A stretch of DNA of 64,000 nucleotides from an uncultured Pseudophaeobacter sp. (GCA_905479575.1 CAJQNB010000003.1:43515-107514), one strand, 5' to 3'; counted from the stretch's first letter, positions 44,363-53,613 are shown. Notes: generated by a model not told the origin, from the letters alone. Program-made: numbers and translations.

Positions 44363-45490
44363 ATGTACACAGCCGCAATTACCGGCACCGGGGTCTTCAC
44401 CCCCTCCGAAACCATCACCAATGCTGAGCTGGTCGAGGCCTATAACGCCTATGCCGACAGGATAAACGCCGAAAACGCCGAGGCCATCGCTGCAGGCAGC
44501 TTTACCGCCCTGCCGCAGTCCTCGGAGGAGTTCATCTTTAAAGCTTCTGGTATCGAACAGCGCTATGTGCTTGATAAAAAGGGTATTCTCGACCCCGAAA
44601 TCATGTACCCGCAGCTGCGCCAACGTGATGATTCAGAACCCGGCATTATGGCAGAAATCGCTCTGGACGCGGCCAAAAAGGCGCTAAAACAAGCCGGAAA
44701 GACCGCCGAGGACGTTGATCTGGTGATCTGTGCCGCCTCCAATATGGAACGCGCCTACCCTGCGGTTGCCATCGAAATCCAGGACCTGTTGGGAATCAAG
44801 GGCTTTGCCTTTGACATGAATGTTGCCTGTTCCTCTGCCACCTTTGGCATTCAGACCGCCGTTGATATGATCCGCTCGGGCAGCATTCGCGCCGCCCTGG
44901 TGGTCAACCCAGAGATCTGTTCCGGCCATCTGGAGTGGCGCGACCGCGATTGCCATTTTATCTTTGGCGATGTGGCAACCGCCACCCTGGTGGAACGGAT
45001 CGAGAATGCCAAAGGCGACCATTTCGAGGTGATCTCAACCCGCTGCGCCACTGAGTTCTCCAACAATATCCGCAACAATAACGGCTTTCTGCGTCGCTCG
45101 CGTCCCGATGGCGTGGAAGATCGGCGCGATATGCAGTTCATGCAGAATGGCCGCAAGGTGTTCAAGGAAGTGCTGCCTATGGTCAGCCAGCATATTGCCA
45201 ACCATATGGCAGATGAAGGCATCCAGCGCGATGCGCTGAAACGGCTCTGGCTGCATCAGGCCAATAAATCCATGAATGACTTCATTGGCAAAAAGACCCT
45301 GGGGCGGACGCCTGCTGCGGATGAGCAGCCCAATATCCTGCAAGACTATGCAAATACCTCTTCTGCAGGCTCGATTATTGCCTTCTCAAAATACTCCGAA
45401 GATCTCGGCGAAGGCGATCTGGGGCTGATCTGTTCCTTTGGTGCGGGCTACTCTGTTGGGTCGGTAATTCTGCGCCGCCACAGCGCCTAA
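44363..45490 (+). CDS. 3-oxoacyl-ACP synthase III-like protein
   Basis: This 375-residue thiolase-fold condensing enzyme resembles FabH: catalytic Cys156 in DMNVACSSATFG, His298 in LHQANKSM and Asn331 in ANTSSAGS are all in place. It is about 50 residues longer than housekeeping FabH, with an extra N-terminal segment (residues 30-90). Such longer KAS III-like enzymes may start branched or other acyl chains or make special ketoacyl products. ATG 44363 is preferred, since it begins the MYTAAITGTGVFTP fold. It is divergent from the marR-RND operon. Confidence 0.85.
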   Translation: MYTAAITGTGVFTPSETITNAELVEAYNAYADRINAENAEAIAAGSFTALPQSSEEFIFKASGIEQRYVLDKKGILDPEIMYPQLRQRDDSEPGIMAEIALDAAKKALKQAGKTAEDVDLVICAASNMERAYPAVAIEIQDLLGIKGFAFDMNVACSSATFGIQTAVDMIRSGSIRAALVVNPEICSGHLEWRDRDCHFIFGDVATATLVERIENAKGDHFEVISTRCATEFSNNIRNNNGFLRRSRPDGVEDRRDMQFMQNGRKVFKEVLPMVSQHIANHMADEGIQRDALKRLWLHQANKSMNDFIGKKTLGRTPAADEQPNILQDYANTSSAGSIIAFSKYSEDLGEGDLGLICSFGAGYSVGSVILRRHSA

Positions 45491-45504
45491 GACAGGATTG
45501 CCCG

Positions 45505-45537
45505 TAAACAAAAACTGCGCGCCACTGGCGCGCAGAA
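45505..45537 (-). terminator. Rho-independent terminator of the 158-aa regulator gene
   Basis: CTGCGCGCC (45515-45523) pairs with GGCGCGCAG (45527-45535), loop ACT. On the minus strand it is followed by TTTTTGTTT; on the plus strand AAAA follows, so it mainly serves the leftward gene. Confidence 0.85.
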
Positions 45538-45568
45538 AACCTGCTGCAAAGCATTCAACCCTACTGGT

Positions 45569-46045
45569 CTAGGTGCTTTCTTCTTCGAGGTGGAGCTTCA
45601 TGTCGAGCAGCACATGTTGCAGCATGACTGTTTCCCGCAGCAGCCTCTTGGCCTCATTCACTGTGATAATCCCGTCTTCGATGGCGGTTTGATACTCGCT
45701 CATCAAAAAAGCAAATCGCTGGCTCAGCGCGATCACATCGGCATTCACCCCACCGCTGCGGGCGGTGTTGCTGCCATCGCTGTTGCTGCCGGCTGTGGTG
45801 CCGTAGGACAGCGTGATGTTTTTCAGATCCGCCAGCGCAGAGGTCACATGCGGATAGGAAGCCTCTTTCTCCAGCTTAGCCACGGCATCAACCGGCATAA
45901 ACCGGTCCGTATGTTCTGAATTGTCGGAATAATATCGTCCCAAAGTCGCCTTGGACTTACCGGTGATCTGGCAGGCTGCCTCGATCCCAACATCCTTTAC
46001 CAGGGCCTCAGTATGCTTTTTCAGGTAGGTACCAATCTCTGCCAT
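45569..46045 (-). CDS. Putative DNA-binding regulator (phage-CII-like layout)
   Basis: A 158-residue acidic protein. The N-terminal part has a helix-turn-helix-like run, LVKDVGIEAACQITGKSKATLGRYYSDNSEHTDRFMPVDAVAKLE (about 15-60), reminiscent of the way phage CII-like regulators recognise DNA. The middle is a low-complexity Ser/Asn/Gly linker (TTAGSNSDGSNTARSGG), and the C-terminal ~60 residues are helical. No family is assigned with certainty. It converges on the KAS III gene and is expressed from a hairpin-rich upstream region. Confidence 0.5.
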   Translation of the reverse strand: MAEIGTYLKKHTEALVKDVGIEAACQITGKSKATLGRYYSDNSEHTDRFMPVDAVAKLEKEASYPHVTSALADLKNITLSYGTTAGSNSDGSNTARSGGVNADVIALSQRFAFLMSEYQTAIEDGIITVNEAKRLLRETVMLQHVLLDMKLHLEEEST

Positions 46046-46589
46046 AAATTCTCACCAGCCATGCCGTGCCAAAAGGGGAAGGTCGGGAATAATTTCCCAT
46101 GATGATGTTGTAAAGTATTTGCTAATATTTCACCATCCCTAAGGTTTTCAGGGATTTAGCAAGTAACGGTGGGTATATTCTGGCCCGCCAAGGTGTTTCA
46201 GAGCCAACTTAGTGAGTGGGTTTGGTTATGACACGGGATACATTTCCCCGTGCTTTTAGAGTGGGCAACGTTATTCGCCTAAGTACCCTTCCTGATGTGT
46301 CGGCATCTTATGCCGACCAACCCTTGGACAGCAGGTCCTGGGTGTCAGGGAGGGTATGACCATCGCGCGCCGCCTGCAAAATCACGCCAGAAAAACGATC
46401 TGGATTCCGCTTAACACATTAATAATAAGTGACATTATTCTAAATCCTCCAGAGGTTCAGATCCTTTTGGTCTGGGATTTTCACCCTGCCAAAGTCCCCC
46501 AGCTGCAGCGGTCATCTACTATGAGATTTTCGCAATTGCCCCGCGCCTACCTCTTGCTCCCGCTGTCTGTGACGCAGTAAGGGGACGGC
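46046..46589. other. 544-base hairpin-rich intergenic region
   Basis: Four stem-loops stand in a row: a nested TTGCTAA/TTAGCAA plus ATCCCT/AGGGAT structure (46119-46162), CACGGG/CCCGTG followed by CTTTT (46232-46257), a perfect GTCGGCAT-CTT-ATGCCGAC (46299-46317), and GGAC/GTCC (about 46324-46336). A 43-codon frame (46228-46359) overlaps by ATGA with a 74-codon frame (46356-46580), but neither looks coding. It separates the leftward regulator from rightward tdk. It may encode a structured RNA. Confidence 0.45.
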
Positions 46590-47174
46590 ATGGCAAAGCT
46601 CTATTTCAACTACTCGACCATGAACGCCGGAAAATCGGCGGTTCTGTTGCAGGCGTCTCATAACTACCGCGAAAACCACATGGATACCTATCTGCTGACG
46701 GCGCAGATCGACTCGCGTGCGGGCGAAGGGAGAATCGCTTCGCGCATTGGCATCAGTGAAGCGGCCGACACCTTTGCCCCCGGCGAAGACCTGTTTGCCA
46801 AGATCAAAGCACGTCTTGCTGAAAGTGACGTCGCCAGTATCTTTGTGGATGAAGCCCAGTTTCTGACCAGCGATCAAGTCTGGCAGCTGGCCCGGGTGGT
46901 GGACGATCTTCGGGTGCCGGTGCTGTGCTACGGGCTGCGCGTGGATTTCCAGGGGCAGTTGTTTCCCGGCTCAGCTGCCCTCTTGGCGCTGGCCGATGAA
47001 ATGCGCGAGGTGCGCACAATCTGCCATTGCGGCAAGAAGGCGACCATGGTGATCCGTCAAGATGCCACAGGCCGCGCCATCACCAAGGGCGACCAGGTCC
47101 AGATCGGCGGCAATGAAAGCTATGTCTCTTTGTGCCGCCGCCACTGGCGCGCCGCTGTCGCTGCTGAGAACTAG
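46590..47174 (+). CDS. tdk: Thymidine kinase
   Basis: A 194-residue type II thymidine kinase that phosphorylates thymidine to dTMP in salvage. It has the P-loop STMNAGKSAVLL (about 9-20), the catalytic-Glu segment FVDEAQFL, and the C-terminal zinc-binding cysteines in TICHCGKKA and SLCRRHW. The lasso-loop region GGNESYVSLCR ends the domain. The 3' end overlaps the convergent dehydrogenase gene by 4 bases. Confidence 0.95.
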   Translation: MAKLYFNYSTMNAGKSAVLLQASHNYRENHMDTYLLTAQIDSRAGEGRIASRIGISEAADTFAPGEDLFAKIKARLAESDVASIFVDEAQFLTSDQVWQLARVVDDLRVPVLCYGLRVDFQGQLFPGSAALLALADEMREVRTICHCGKKATMVIRQDATGRAITKGDQVQIGGNESYVSLCRRHWRAAVAAEN

Positions 47175-48121
47175 ACCGCGTTTGGCAGGGGCGCTCCTGC
47201 CACAAAGGCGGCGATATTGTCCAAGGCCATATGCCCCATATCACTCCGCACCTCTTCGGTTGCGGTGCCCAGATGCGGCAGCAGCGTCACATTATCAAGA
47301 TCCCGCAGTGCCTGCGGCACCTCTGGCTCGAACTCATAGACATCCAGGCCCGCTCCGGCGATACGCTGTTCTTGCAAAGCCGCAACCAAGGCCTGCTGCT
47401 GAACCACTTCGCCGCGCGCGATGTTGATCAGATGGGCGTGGGGCTGCATCGCTGCCAGCACATGTTCATCCACCAGATGCCGCGTCTCTGCGCCGCCGGG
47501 GACCGCCACCACGAGAAAATCCACCGCCGCCGCCAGCTGCTGCAAATCCGGCAATCGCGTGACAGGAAAGCCCGGGGATTTGTCACTGCGCGCGGTGTAA
47601 AATACCTGCATGCCAAAACCAAAGTGGCAGCGCCGGGCAATAGCCGCACCAATGCGCCCCATGCCGATCACACCCAACGTCTTGCCGGTCACATGCTGGC
47701 CCAGCATCTGCGTCGGATGCCATCCCGGCCAGTCGCCACTGCGCACCAGACGTTCGCCCTCAGCGGCGCGACGCGCAGACATCAAGAGCAGGGTCAGGGC
47801 GGTATCCGCCGTCGCATCGGTCACAGCACCTGGCGTATTGCTGACCAAAACCCCAGCAGCAGAGGCCGCCGCCACATCTATGTGGTTAAATCCAACGCCA
47901 AAATTGGCCAAAAGCCTGCACCGCGGCTCTGCAACCTCTGCAAAGACCCCAGCATCAAAGCCATCGCCCAGCGTTGGCATCACCAAATCATAGTCCCGCA
48001 GCGCGCTGACCATCTCGTCATGGCTTAGCACCGTGGTCTCCGAACGGATCACCACGTCAAACTCTGCCCGCGCCCGCGCCTCTACCGCCGCAGTCATCGG
48101 GCGGGTAATCAACAGTTTCAT
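47171..48121 (-). CDS. D-2-hydroxyacid dehydrogenase
   Basis: This 316-residue NAD(P)-dependent dehydrogenase is of the glyoxylate/glycerate dehydrogenase type (GyaR-like). NAD-binding GVIGMGRIGAAIARR, the substrate Arg in INIARGEVV, the Glu in YEFEPEVP and the catalytic His in LPHLGTAT are complete. I place the start at ATG 48121; a TTG two codons earlier overlaps the stop of the upstream csaA-like gene. It is the last gene of a proC-csaA-dehydrogenase cluster. Confidence 0.9.
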   Translation of the reverse strand: MKLLITRPMTAAVEARARAEFDVVIRSETTVLSHDEMVSALRDYDLVMPTLGDGFDAGVFAEVAEPRCRLLANFGVGFNHIDVAAASAAGVLVSNTPGAVTDATADTALTLLLMSARRAAEGERLVRSGDWPGWHPTQMLGQHVTGKTLGVIGMGRIGAAIARRCHFGFGMQVFYTARSDKSPGFPVTRLPDLQQLAAAVDFLVVAVPGGAETRHLVDEHVLAAMQPHAHLINIARGEVVQQQALVAALQEQRIAGAGLDVYEFEPEVPQALRDLDNVTLLPHLGTATEEVRSDMGHMALDNIAAFVAGAPLPNAV

Positions 48122-48123
48122 CG

Positions 48124-48462
48124 TCAATGCATCCTACCACCCAAAGGCACCGGACCATCGGGGCCAACCAGCCGGATTTCTCCAGCCTCATCCGGCAGGC
48201 CCAGCACCAGCACCTCTGACATGAATTTGCCAATCTGGCGCGGCGGAAAATTCACCACTGCCATCACCTGTTTGCCAATCAGCCCCTCGGGGGTGTAATG
48301 CGCCGTCACCTGGGCCGAGGTTTTTTTCTCGCCAATCTCGGGCCCGAAGTCGATCCAGATCTTGATCGCCGGTTTGCGGGCCTCCGGGTAGGCCTCGGCC
48401 CGGATCACCTCGCCGACGCGAATATCCACCTGCAGAAAGTCGTCAAATGTAATCTCAGCCAC
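48124..48462 (-). CDS. CsaA-type tRNA-binding protein
   Basis: A 112-residue protein consisting of a tRNA-binding OB-fold: FDDFLQVDIRVGEVIRAEAYPEARKPAIKIWIDFGPEIGEKKTSAQVTAHYTPEGLIGKQVMAVVNFPPRQIGKFMSEVLVLGLPDE. B. subtilis CsaA is reported to have chaperone-like activity. It overlaps proC by 8 bases, so the two are coupled. Confidence 0.9.
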   Translation of the reverse strand: MAEITFDDFLQVDIRVGEVIRAEAYPEARKPAIKIWIDFGPEIGEKKTSAQVTAHYTPEGLIGKQVMAVVNFPPRQIGKFMSEVLVLGLPDEAGEIRLVGPDGPVPLGGRMH

Positions 48463-49270
48463 GGGACAGCTCCTTGGAGCGCTGGGTCGCCGCCGCCACC
48501 GCGCGGGTCAGCAGATCGGGAAAGCCGCTCTCTTCATTCATCAGCACCTCAAGCGCCGCCTGGGTGGTGCCATTGGGGCTGGTGACATTGACGCGCAGCT
48601 GGCTGGGAGTTTCCTCGGCCGCCTGCGCCAGTGCCCCGGCCCCGGCAACCGTCGCCTTGGCCAATTGCATCGCCAGATCTGCGGGCAGCCCCTGTGCTTC
48701 GCCAGCGGCGGCAAGGGTCTCAATCAAATGAAACACATAGGCCGGACCAGAGCCACTGACCCCGGTGACGGCATCCATCTGCGCCTCACTGTCCAGCCGC
48801 ACGGTCTGGCCAATCGCCGCCAGCAGGGCCTCAGCCATATCCAGATTTGCTGCCGAAGCATGGTCATTGCCGATGATCGCCGTGATCCCCTGACCAATGG
48901 CCGCCGGAGTATTGGGCATGGCGCGCACAATGGGGGTCTGCGCCCCCAGGGTTTCCTCAAAACTGGTGATTGATGTCCCCGCCGCAACCGAAACAAACAG
49001 CGTCTCGCCATTGCCCAGCGCCTGCAATTTTGGCAAGGCGTCGCCCATCATCTGCGGTTTGACCGCAACCAGAACCAGGGCAGGCATCGCCGGCAGGTCG
49101 ACATTGATATGTACACCCGTGGCCTGCAGCCAGTCTGACGGGTTGGGATCCAGCACCCAGACCGAAGAGGCAGGCAATCCCCCCTTCAGCCAGCCCGCCA
49201 GCATGGCCGAGCCCATCTTGCCACAGCCCAGCAGCACCAGCCCACGTGTTTCAATATCACTTGTGATCAT
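48455..49270 (-). CDS. proC: Pyrroline-5-carboxylate reductase
   Basis: A 271-residue enzyme for the last step of proline synthesis. NAD(P)-binding GCGKMGSAM near the start, VAVKPQMM, and the family signature ...GVSGSGPAYVFHLIETLAAAGEAQGLPADLAMQLA, with TSPNGTTQAALEVL near the end, are all there. The ATG at 49270, with AAAGGGTGAG just upstream, gives E. coli length (269); a GTG six codons earlier lies within that site. Overlaps the csaA-like gene. Confidence 0.94.
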   Translation of the reverse strand: MITSDIETRGLVLLGCGKMGSAMLAGWLKGGLPASSVWVLDPNPSDWLQATGVHINVDLPAMPALVLVAVKPQMMGDALPKLQALGNGETLFVSVAAGTSITSFEETLGAQTPIVRAMPNTPAAIGQGITAIIGNDHASAANLDMAEALLAAIGQTVRLDSEAQMDAVTGVSGSGPAYVFHLIETLAAAGEAQGLPADLAMQLAKATVAGAGALAQAAEETPSQLRVNVTSPNGTTQAALEVLMNEESGFPDLLTRAVAAATQRSKELSRG

Positions 49271-49313
49271 CCGCTCACCCTTTGCCACTCAATTGTCTTC
49301 TCAGCACAGAGAC

Positions 49314-49814
49314 TTACGCCCGACCATAGGCCTCTGCAATGGCAACCTGTATTGCCTCATGCGGGGATTTGTCTGCCCAGGTAGTAAGCTGAATCGCCGG
49401 ATAGTAGCGCTCGCAATTGGACACAGCCGCATGGATCATCGCATCAACCTGCTCCGGGCTGGCAGACTGTCCACCGGCCAGAACCAACCCATAGCGATAC
49501 AGCATCACCTTGTGATCAGCCCAATAGGTAAAGCCCCCCGCCCAGCATTGATCATTCATCAGATTGATCAACTCATATAGCTGCGGGATCTTGGGCGCAG
49601 GCGGTTCCATCTCATAGCTACAAACCAGTCGCAGCGTTTCCTCATAGGCCGACCAGGCCAGGGTGAGTGAATAGGTACGCCACTGGCCTTCTACCGCCAT
49701 GGCAATCTGGTCATCCCCGATACGATCAAAATCCCAGTCGTGATGGGCCGCCAGGTTTTCGACAATATCAATCGGGTGAATATCGTCGTCCAGATGAAAT
49801 TCGGAAAGGGCCAT
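49314..49814 (-). CDS. YbjN domain-containing protein
   Basis: A 166-residue protein of the YbjN family, related to type III secretion chaperone-like folds: HPIDIVENLAAHHDWDFDRIGDDQIAMAVEGQWRTYSLTLAWSAYEETLRLVCSYEMEPP and LYELINLMNDQCWAGGFTYWADHKVMLYRYGLVL. The role in Rhodobacteraceae is unknown. It lies 43 bases before proC on the same strand, so probably in one operon. GAGGTGAG precedes the ATG. Confidence 0.85.
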   Translation of the reverse strand: MALSEFHLDDDIHPIDIVENLAAHHDWDFDRIGDDQIAMAVEGQWRTYSLTLAWSAYEETLRLVCSYEMEPPAPKIPQLYELINLMNDQCWAGGFTYWADHKVMLYRYGLVLAGGQSASPEQVDAMIHAAVSNCERYYPAIQLTTWADKSPHEAIQVAIAEAYGRA

Positions 49815-50489
49815 GTCTCACCTCTCAGGTCTCTAGCCGTTGGGACCGATTTTACCCCCTACAGCTAGGTTTCTGGTCAACGGACCGGGGAGCATCCCCG
49901 CCTCCATACTAGATATGGTGGCAAGGGGTGTAGACTCTGGCAACCCTTTATTTGGGGATATCTTCAATAAGTTGTGGACGAATAACTGTGGGCCGCAAGA
50001 TATCGGCACTTTTGCGCGCCAAATATGCTGTTTGGAGAAACTCCAGCGCCTGGTTCCAGATTACGCCACTTAACGTAACGGGCGCGGCAGGCCGGCCAAT
50101 GGCCCCTACCCTGCTCTGATCGGCAGCCGCCCACCCGGTGACGCGCCGCAGCGCTTTGCACCAGCCCCCAAGCAGGCTCCGTGCCGGGACAAGGCCACAT
50201 CAACCACAGGTCCACAACAAGACTGGCCTACAGCAACCTCAGGCCAACACCGAAACGGAGACCTCTACAGAGACTTGTGTTTCATCTTTCTAAAAATACC
50301 TCCGCCGGAGGCAACCCAGATCTCGGCTTGATGCGGCCAACAGCTCTGAAGCGGCACAGGCAGCTTCTGCAGCAAGACAGGCACCTCCTGGTGCCCCGCA
50401 GGCCCGACATGTCACAACAGGGCCTTCTCCAGCCGGGACTATTTCAAACTGAAAGCTCCGCCGTTCTCCCGCCAGGATACACAGGATTG
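49815..50489. other. 675-base region without a recognisable gene
   Basis: No frame in this stretch looks coding on either strand. It contains a small CGGGG-AGCAT-CCCCG hairpin near 49886-49900, a CCATACTAGATATGG palindrome near 49903-49917, and a TTCATCTTTC element at about 50281. No tRNA-like cloverleaf is visible. Confidence 0.4.
50281..50313 (+). repeat. Second TTCATCTTTC-type intergenic element
   Basis: Reads TTCATCTTTCTAAAAATACC then CTCCGCCGGAGG, a perfect palindrome. The head and layout match the element between argD and argF. Confidence 0.5.
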
Positions 50490-50732
50490 TCAGCCTTTAT
50501 TCTCAAGCGCGTCCAGGCGCGCCTTCAGGGCTTCATTCTCTTCCCGCGCTTTCTGAGCCATAGCGCGCACAGCATCAAATTCCTCACGGGTGACAAAATC
50601 GTGATCCGCCAGCCAGCGGTCCATCAGGCTCTTCATCGCGGTTTCTGCCTCGTCCTTTGCGCCCTGGGCCACGCCCATTGCATTGGTCATCAGCTGCGAA
50701 ATGTCGTCCATGATCTTGTTTCGGCTCTGCAT
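50490..50732 (-). CDS. ubiK: UbiK-type accessory factor (BMFP family)
   Basis: An 80-residue helical protein with the BMFP pattern: SRNKIMDDISQLMTNAMGVAQGAKDEAETAMKSLMDRWLADHDFVTREEFDAVRAMAQKAREENEALKARLDALE; the second half forms a coiled coil. UbiK assists ubiquinone synthesis in E. coli and associates with lipids. I chose ATG 50732 because GGAG lies 6 bases upstream; starts at 50753 or 50735 are possible and would add up to seven residues. Divergent from lgt. Confidence 0.8.
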   Translation of the reverse strand: MQSRNKIMDDISQLMTNAMGVAQGAKDEAETAMKSLMDRWLADHDFVTREEFDAVRAMAQKAREENEALKARLDALENKG

Positions 50733-50829
50733 CATCTTCTCCGTATCACTCATTCCCCCTATATGGAGGCGCAAAGGGTCGCGGGCAAGCCGTTGACTTT
50801 CAATTGCGCGCAAAGGCATTCAGGACCAC

Positions 50830-51729
50830 ATGCAGGCCATGATCCACTTCCCCGACATTTCGCCCGAGATTTTCTCGATTCCCCTGTTTGGCATGGAGTT
50901 TGCCCTGCGTTGGTACGCTTTGGCTTATATCGCAGGCATTGTGATTGCCTGGCGCCTCGCTGTCAGCGCGCTCAAATCGCCTGCGCTCTGGCCGGGGCAA
51001 AAGCCACCGATGCGCCCCGAACAGGTCGAAGATCTGCTGACCTGGATCATTCTGGGGGTGATTCTCGGCGGGCGTCTAGGGTTTGTGCTGTTCTACCAGC
51101 CCGGCTACTACCTGTCGCATCCCAGCGAGATCCTGCGGATCTGGCAGGGCGGCATGGCCTTTCATGGTGGCCTGCTCGGGGTCATTGTCGCGGCCTGGGC
51201 CTATGCTCACCGCCACGGGGTTTCCAAACTGCAGATGGCTGATCTGGTAGCCTATACGGTTCCGGCCGGGCTGCTGCTGGGGCGTCTGGCCAATTTCATC
51301 AATGCCGAGCTCTGGGGCCGCCCCACCGATCTGCCCTGGGGCGTCGCCTTTCCCGGACAGGCGGCTCAGGCCTGCGGTCAGGCCCTGGGAGAGCTCTGCG
51401 CCCGCCACCCCTCGCAGCTCTATGAAGCCGCGATGGAGGGGTTGCTGCTCGGCGCGGTGCTGATCTGGCTAACCTGGCGACGCCAAAGCCTGCTGCGGCC
51501 CGGCTTGAACCTGGGCGTGTTTCTGGCCGGCTATGGCCTGGCCCGGTTTATTGTCGAATTCTTTCGCCAGCCCGATGCGCAGTTTGTCACCCCCGGCAAT
51601 CCCCTGGGCCTGGCCTGGCAGCTGGGGGGCTATGGGCTCACCATGGGGCAAGCCCTTTCCGTGCCGATGATCGCGCTGGGGCTTTATTTTGCCCTGCGGC
51701 GCAAACCCAGCCCGGATCCGGCCCCATGA
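50830..51729 (+). CDS. lgt: Prolipoprotein diacylglyceryl transferase
   Basis: A 299-residue inner-membrane enzyme that transfers diacylglycerol onto the lipobox cysteine of prolipoproteins. It has about seven helices and the Lgt hallmarks [36 protein letters not shown] and the signature [25 protein letters not shown], followed by RHPSQLYEA. The ATG at 50830 has AGGA a few bases upstream. First gene of the lgt-midA-pgeF operon (4-base overlaps). Confidence 0.95.
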   Translation: MQAMIHFPDISPEIFSIPLFGMEFALRWYALAYIAGIVIAWRLAVSALKSPALWPGQKPPMRPEQVEDLLTWIILGVILGGRLGFVLFYQPGYYLSHPSEILRIWQGGMAFHGGLLGVIVAAWAYAHRHGVSKLQMADLVAYTVPAGLLLGRLANFINAELWGRPTDLPWGVAFPGQAAQACGQALGELCARHPSQLYEAAMEGLLLGAVLIWLTWRRQSLLRPGLNLGVFLAGYGLARFIVEFFRQPDAQFVTPGNPLGLAWQLGGYGLTMGQALSVPMIALGLYFALRRKPSPDPAP

Positions 51730-52796
51730 GCCCCCTAAAAGACCAGTTAATAGCCCGGATCAGCAGCGACGGCCCCATCAGCCTGGCCGACTATATGAGC
51801 GAATGCCTGCTGCACCCCGACCTGGGCTATTACACCAGCCAAACCCCTTTTGGCGCCCAGGGGGATTTCACCACCGCGCCGGAAATCAGCCAGATGTTTG
51901 GTGAGCTCATCGGCCTGTCCCTGGCCCAGTGCTGGTTGGATCAGGGCGCGCCCGCCCCCTTTACCCTGGCAGAGCTCGGCCCCGGACGCGGCACCCTGAT
52001 GGCGGATCTGCTGCGGGCCACCCGCGGTGTGCCCGGCTTTCACGCAGGGCTCAGGCTGTATCTGGTTGAGGCCTCGCCCGCCCTGCAACAGCAACAGGCA
52101 CAAGCGCTGGCAGGCTATGACGTCACCTGGGTCGATAGCGTCGACGCGCTGCCACATCAGCCGCTGTTTCTGGTCGCCAATGAGTTTTTCGACGCCCTGC
52201 CCATCCGCCAATTTGTCCGCGACAGCGACGGCTGGCGCGAAAAACGTGTTGGCCTGGTGGCCAATAGTCTGAGCTTTGGACTGGGACCAGAAGCGCCGCA
52301 ACCTGCGTTGGAGCACCGCCTGCAGGACACCAAAGCCGATGACCTGGTCGAGCTGAGCCCGGCAACCGCCCCCATCACCGCCGCTTTGGCCCAGCGCATT
52401 GCCAGCCAGGGCGGCGGCGCCTTGATCATCGACTACGGCGATTGGCGCTCTTTGGGCGATACTCTGCAAGCGCTAAAAGCCCATGCGCCCATCGACCCGC
52501 TGCAAACCCCGGGCGAGGCAGATCTGACCGCCCATGTTGATTTTGAGGTGCTCTGCTCTGTCGCGGCAGGGGCGGGCTGCGCCTATAGCAAACTCACCCC
52601 GCAGGGCGTGTTTCTGGAACGGCTCGGCATCACCGATCGCGCCCGCGCGCTGGCCGCAGGGCTGGAGGGCGCGGCGCTGGAAAGCCTGATCGCGGCACAT
52701 CGACGGTTGACGCATCCGACGGAAATGGGAAACCTGTTCAAAGTACTGGGTCTGACCCCGGCCAATATCGCCCCACCACCAGGATTAAATGCATGA
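51726..52796 (+). CDS. SAM-dependent methyltransferase (MidA/NDUFAF7 family)
   Basis: A 356-residue class I methyltransferase: [46 protein letters not shown] is the family N-terminus and [16 protein letters not shown] the SAM-binding motif. Human NDUFAF7 methylates an arginine of complex I subunit NDUFS2; the bacterial relatives are probably similar protein methyltransferases. Located between lgt and pgeF with 4-base overlaps on both sides. Confidence 0.92.
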   Translation: MSPLKDQLIARISSDGPISLADYMSECLLHPDLGYYTSQTPFGAQGDFTTAPEISQMFGELIGLSLAQCWLDQGAPAPFTLAELGPGRGTLMADLLRATRGVPGFHAGLRLYLVEASPALQQQQAQALAGYDVTWVDSVDALPHQPLFLVANEFFDALPIRQFVRDSDGWREKRVGLVANSLSFGLGPEAPQPALEHRLQDTKADDLVELSPATAPITAALAQRIASQGGGALIIDYGDWRSLGDTLQALKAHAPIDPLQTPGEADLTAHVDFEVLCSVAAGAGCAYSKLTPQGVFLERLGITDRARALAAGLEGAALESLIAAHRRLTHPTEMGNLFKVLGLTPANIAPPPGLNA

Positions 52797-53548
52797 CGCT
52801 GGAAATACTCACCTCTGAGCTGTTGGATACTGTGCACCACGGGTTTTTCACCCGTCGCGGCGGTGCCTCCTCGGGAATTTTTCAGGGGTTAAACTGCGGC
52901 GTTGGTTCCAGCGACCAACGTGGGGCGGTGACGCTCAACCGCGCCCGTGTCGCCGAGGCGATGAATGTGGCCCCCACGGCGCTGGTTGGCGTGCATCAAA
53001 TTCATTCCCCGGATGTGGCCGTCATCACCGGCCCCACCGCAGCGCGCCCCCGCGCCGACGCAATGGTCACAAACACCCCCGGTGTGGCGCTGGGTATTCT
53101 GACAGCGGATTGCCAGCCCGTGCTGTTTGCCGACGCAGAGGCCGGGGTCATTGGTGCGGCCCATGCCGGCTGGCGCGGGGCGCTTGACGGGGTGTTGGAG
53201 GCAACATTGCAGGCGATGGAGGATCTGGGCGCAGACCGTGCCAAGACCTGCGCGGTCATTGGCCCCTCGATCTCGCAACGCGCCTATGAGGTCGGCCCTG
53301 AGTTCTTTGACGATTTTCTGCAAAAAGACCCGGATCATAGCCGTTTCTTTGCCCAGGGCCGGGAGGGGCGCTATCAGTTTGACCTGCCTGGCCTGGGGCT
53401 GCACCTGCTGCGGCAGGCGGGCATTGGTCAGGCCGAATGGACACGCCACTGCACCTACAGCAATGCAGAGCTGTTTTACTCCTACCGCCGCACCACCCAT
53501 GCTGGCGAAGCCGACTACGGAAGGTTAATTTCCTGCATCACCCTGTGA
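52793..53548 (+). CDS. pgeF: Peptidoglycan editing factor / multicopper-like purine nucleosidase family
   Basis: A 251-residue YfiH/LACC1-family protein. The zinc-binding His and Cys are in VHQIHSPDV, TADCQPVLF and AAHAGWRGALDGVLEAT. E. coli YfiH is reported as a peptidoglycan editing factor and some relatives have purine nucleoside phosphorylase/adenosine deaminase activity. The last gene of the lgt operon; a rho-independent terminator follows 35 bases on. Confidence 0.92.
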   Translation: MTLEILTSELLDTVHHGFFTRRGGASSGIFQGLNCGVGSSDQRGAVTLNRARVAEAMNVAPTALVGVHQIHSPDVAVITGPTAARPRADAMVTNTPGVALGILTADCQPVLFADAEAGVIGAAHAGWRGALDGVLEATLQAMEDLGADRAKTCAVIGPSISQRAYEVGPEFFDDFLQKDPDHSRFFAQGREGRYQFDLPGLGLHLLRQAGIGQAEWTRHCTYSNAELFYSYRRTTHAGEADYGRLISCITL

Positions 53549-53583
53549 GGGCAGATCTGGGCAGTGCTGCGCCATTTTTGCCC

Positions 53584-53613
53584 AAATCCCCCGGCTTACC
53601 AGCCGGGATTTTT
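53584..53613 (+). terminator. Rho-independent terminator of the lgt operon
   Basis: AAATCCC..CGGCT pairs with AGCCGGGATTT (two-base bulge), followed by T5CT. Starts 36 bases after the pgeF stop. Confidence 0.8.

Noticed and set aside
46228..46580. Two small frames (43 and 74 codons) joined by ATGA upstream of tdk
   Set aside because: Amino-acid make-up is not convincing, no domain, and the first crosses two perfect hairpins; structure rather than coding seems to explain the stretch.
49971..49992. GTTGTGGAC...AATAACTGTGG as DnaA-box-like sequence and possible origin
   Set aside because: Neither part matches TTATCCACA well, there is no cluster of boxes, and no dnaA, dnaN or parAB genes are near.
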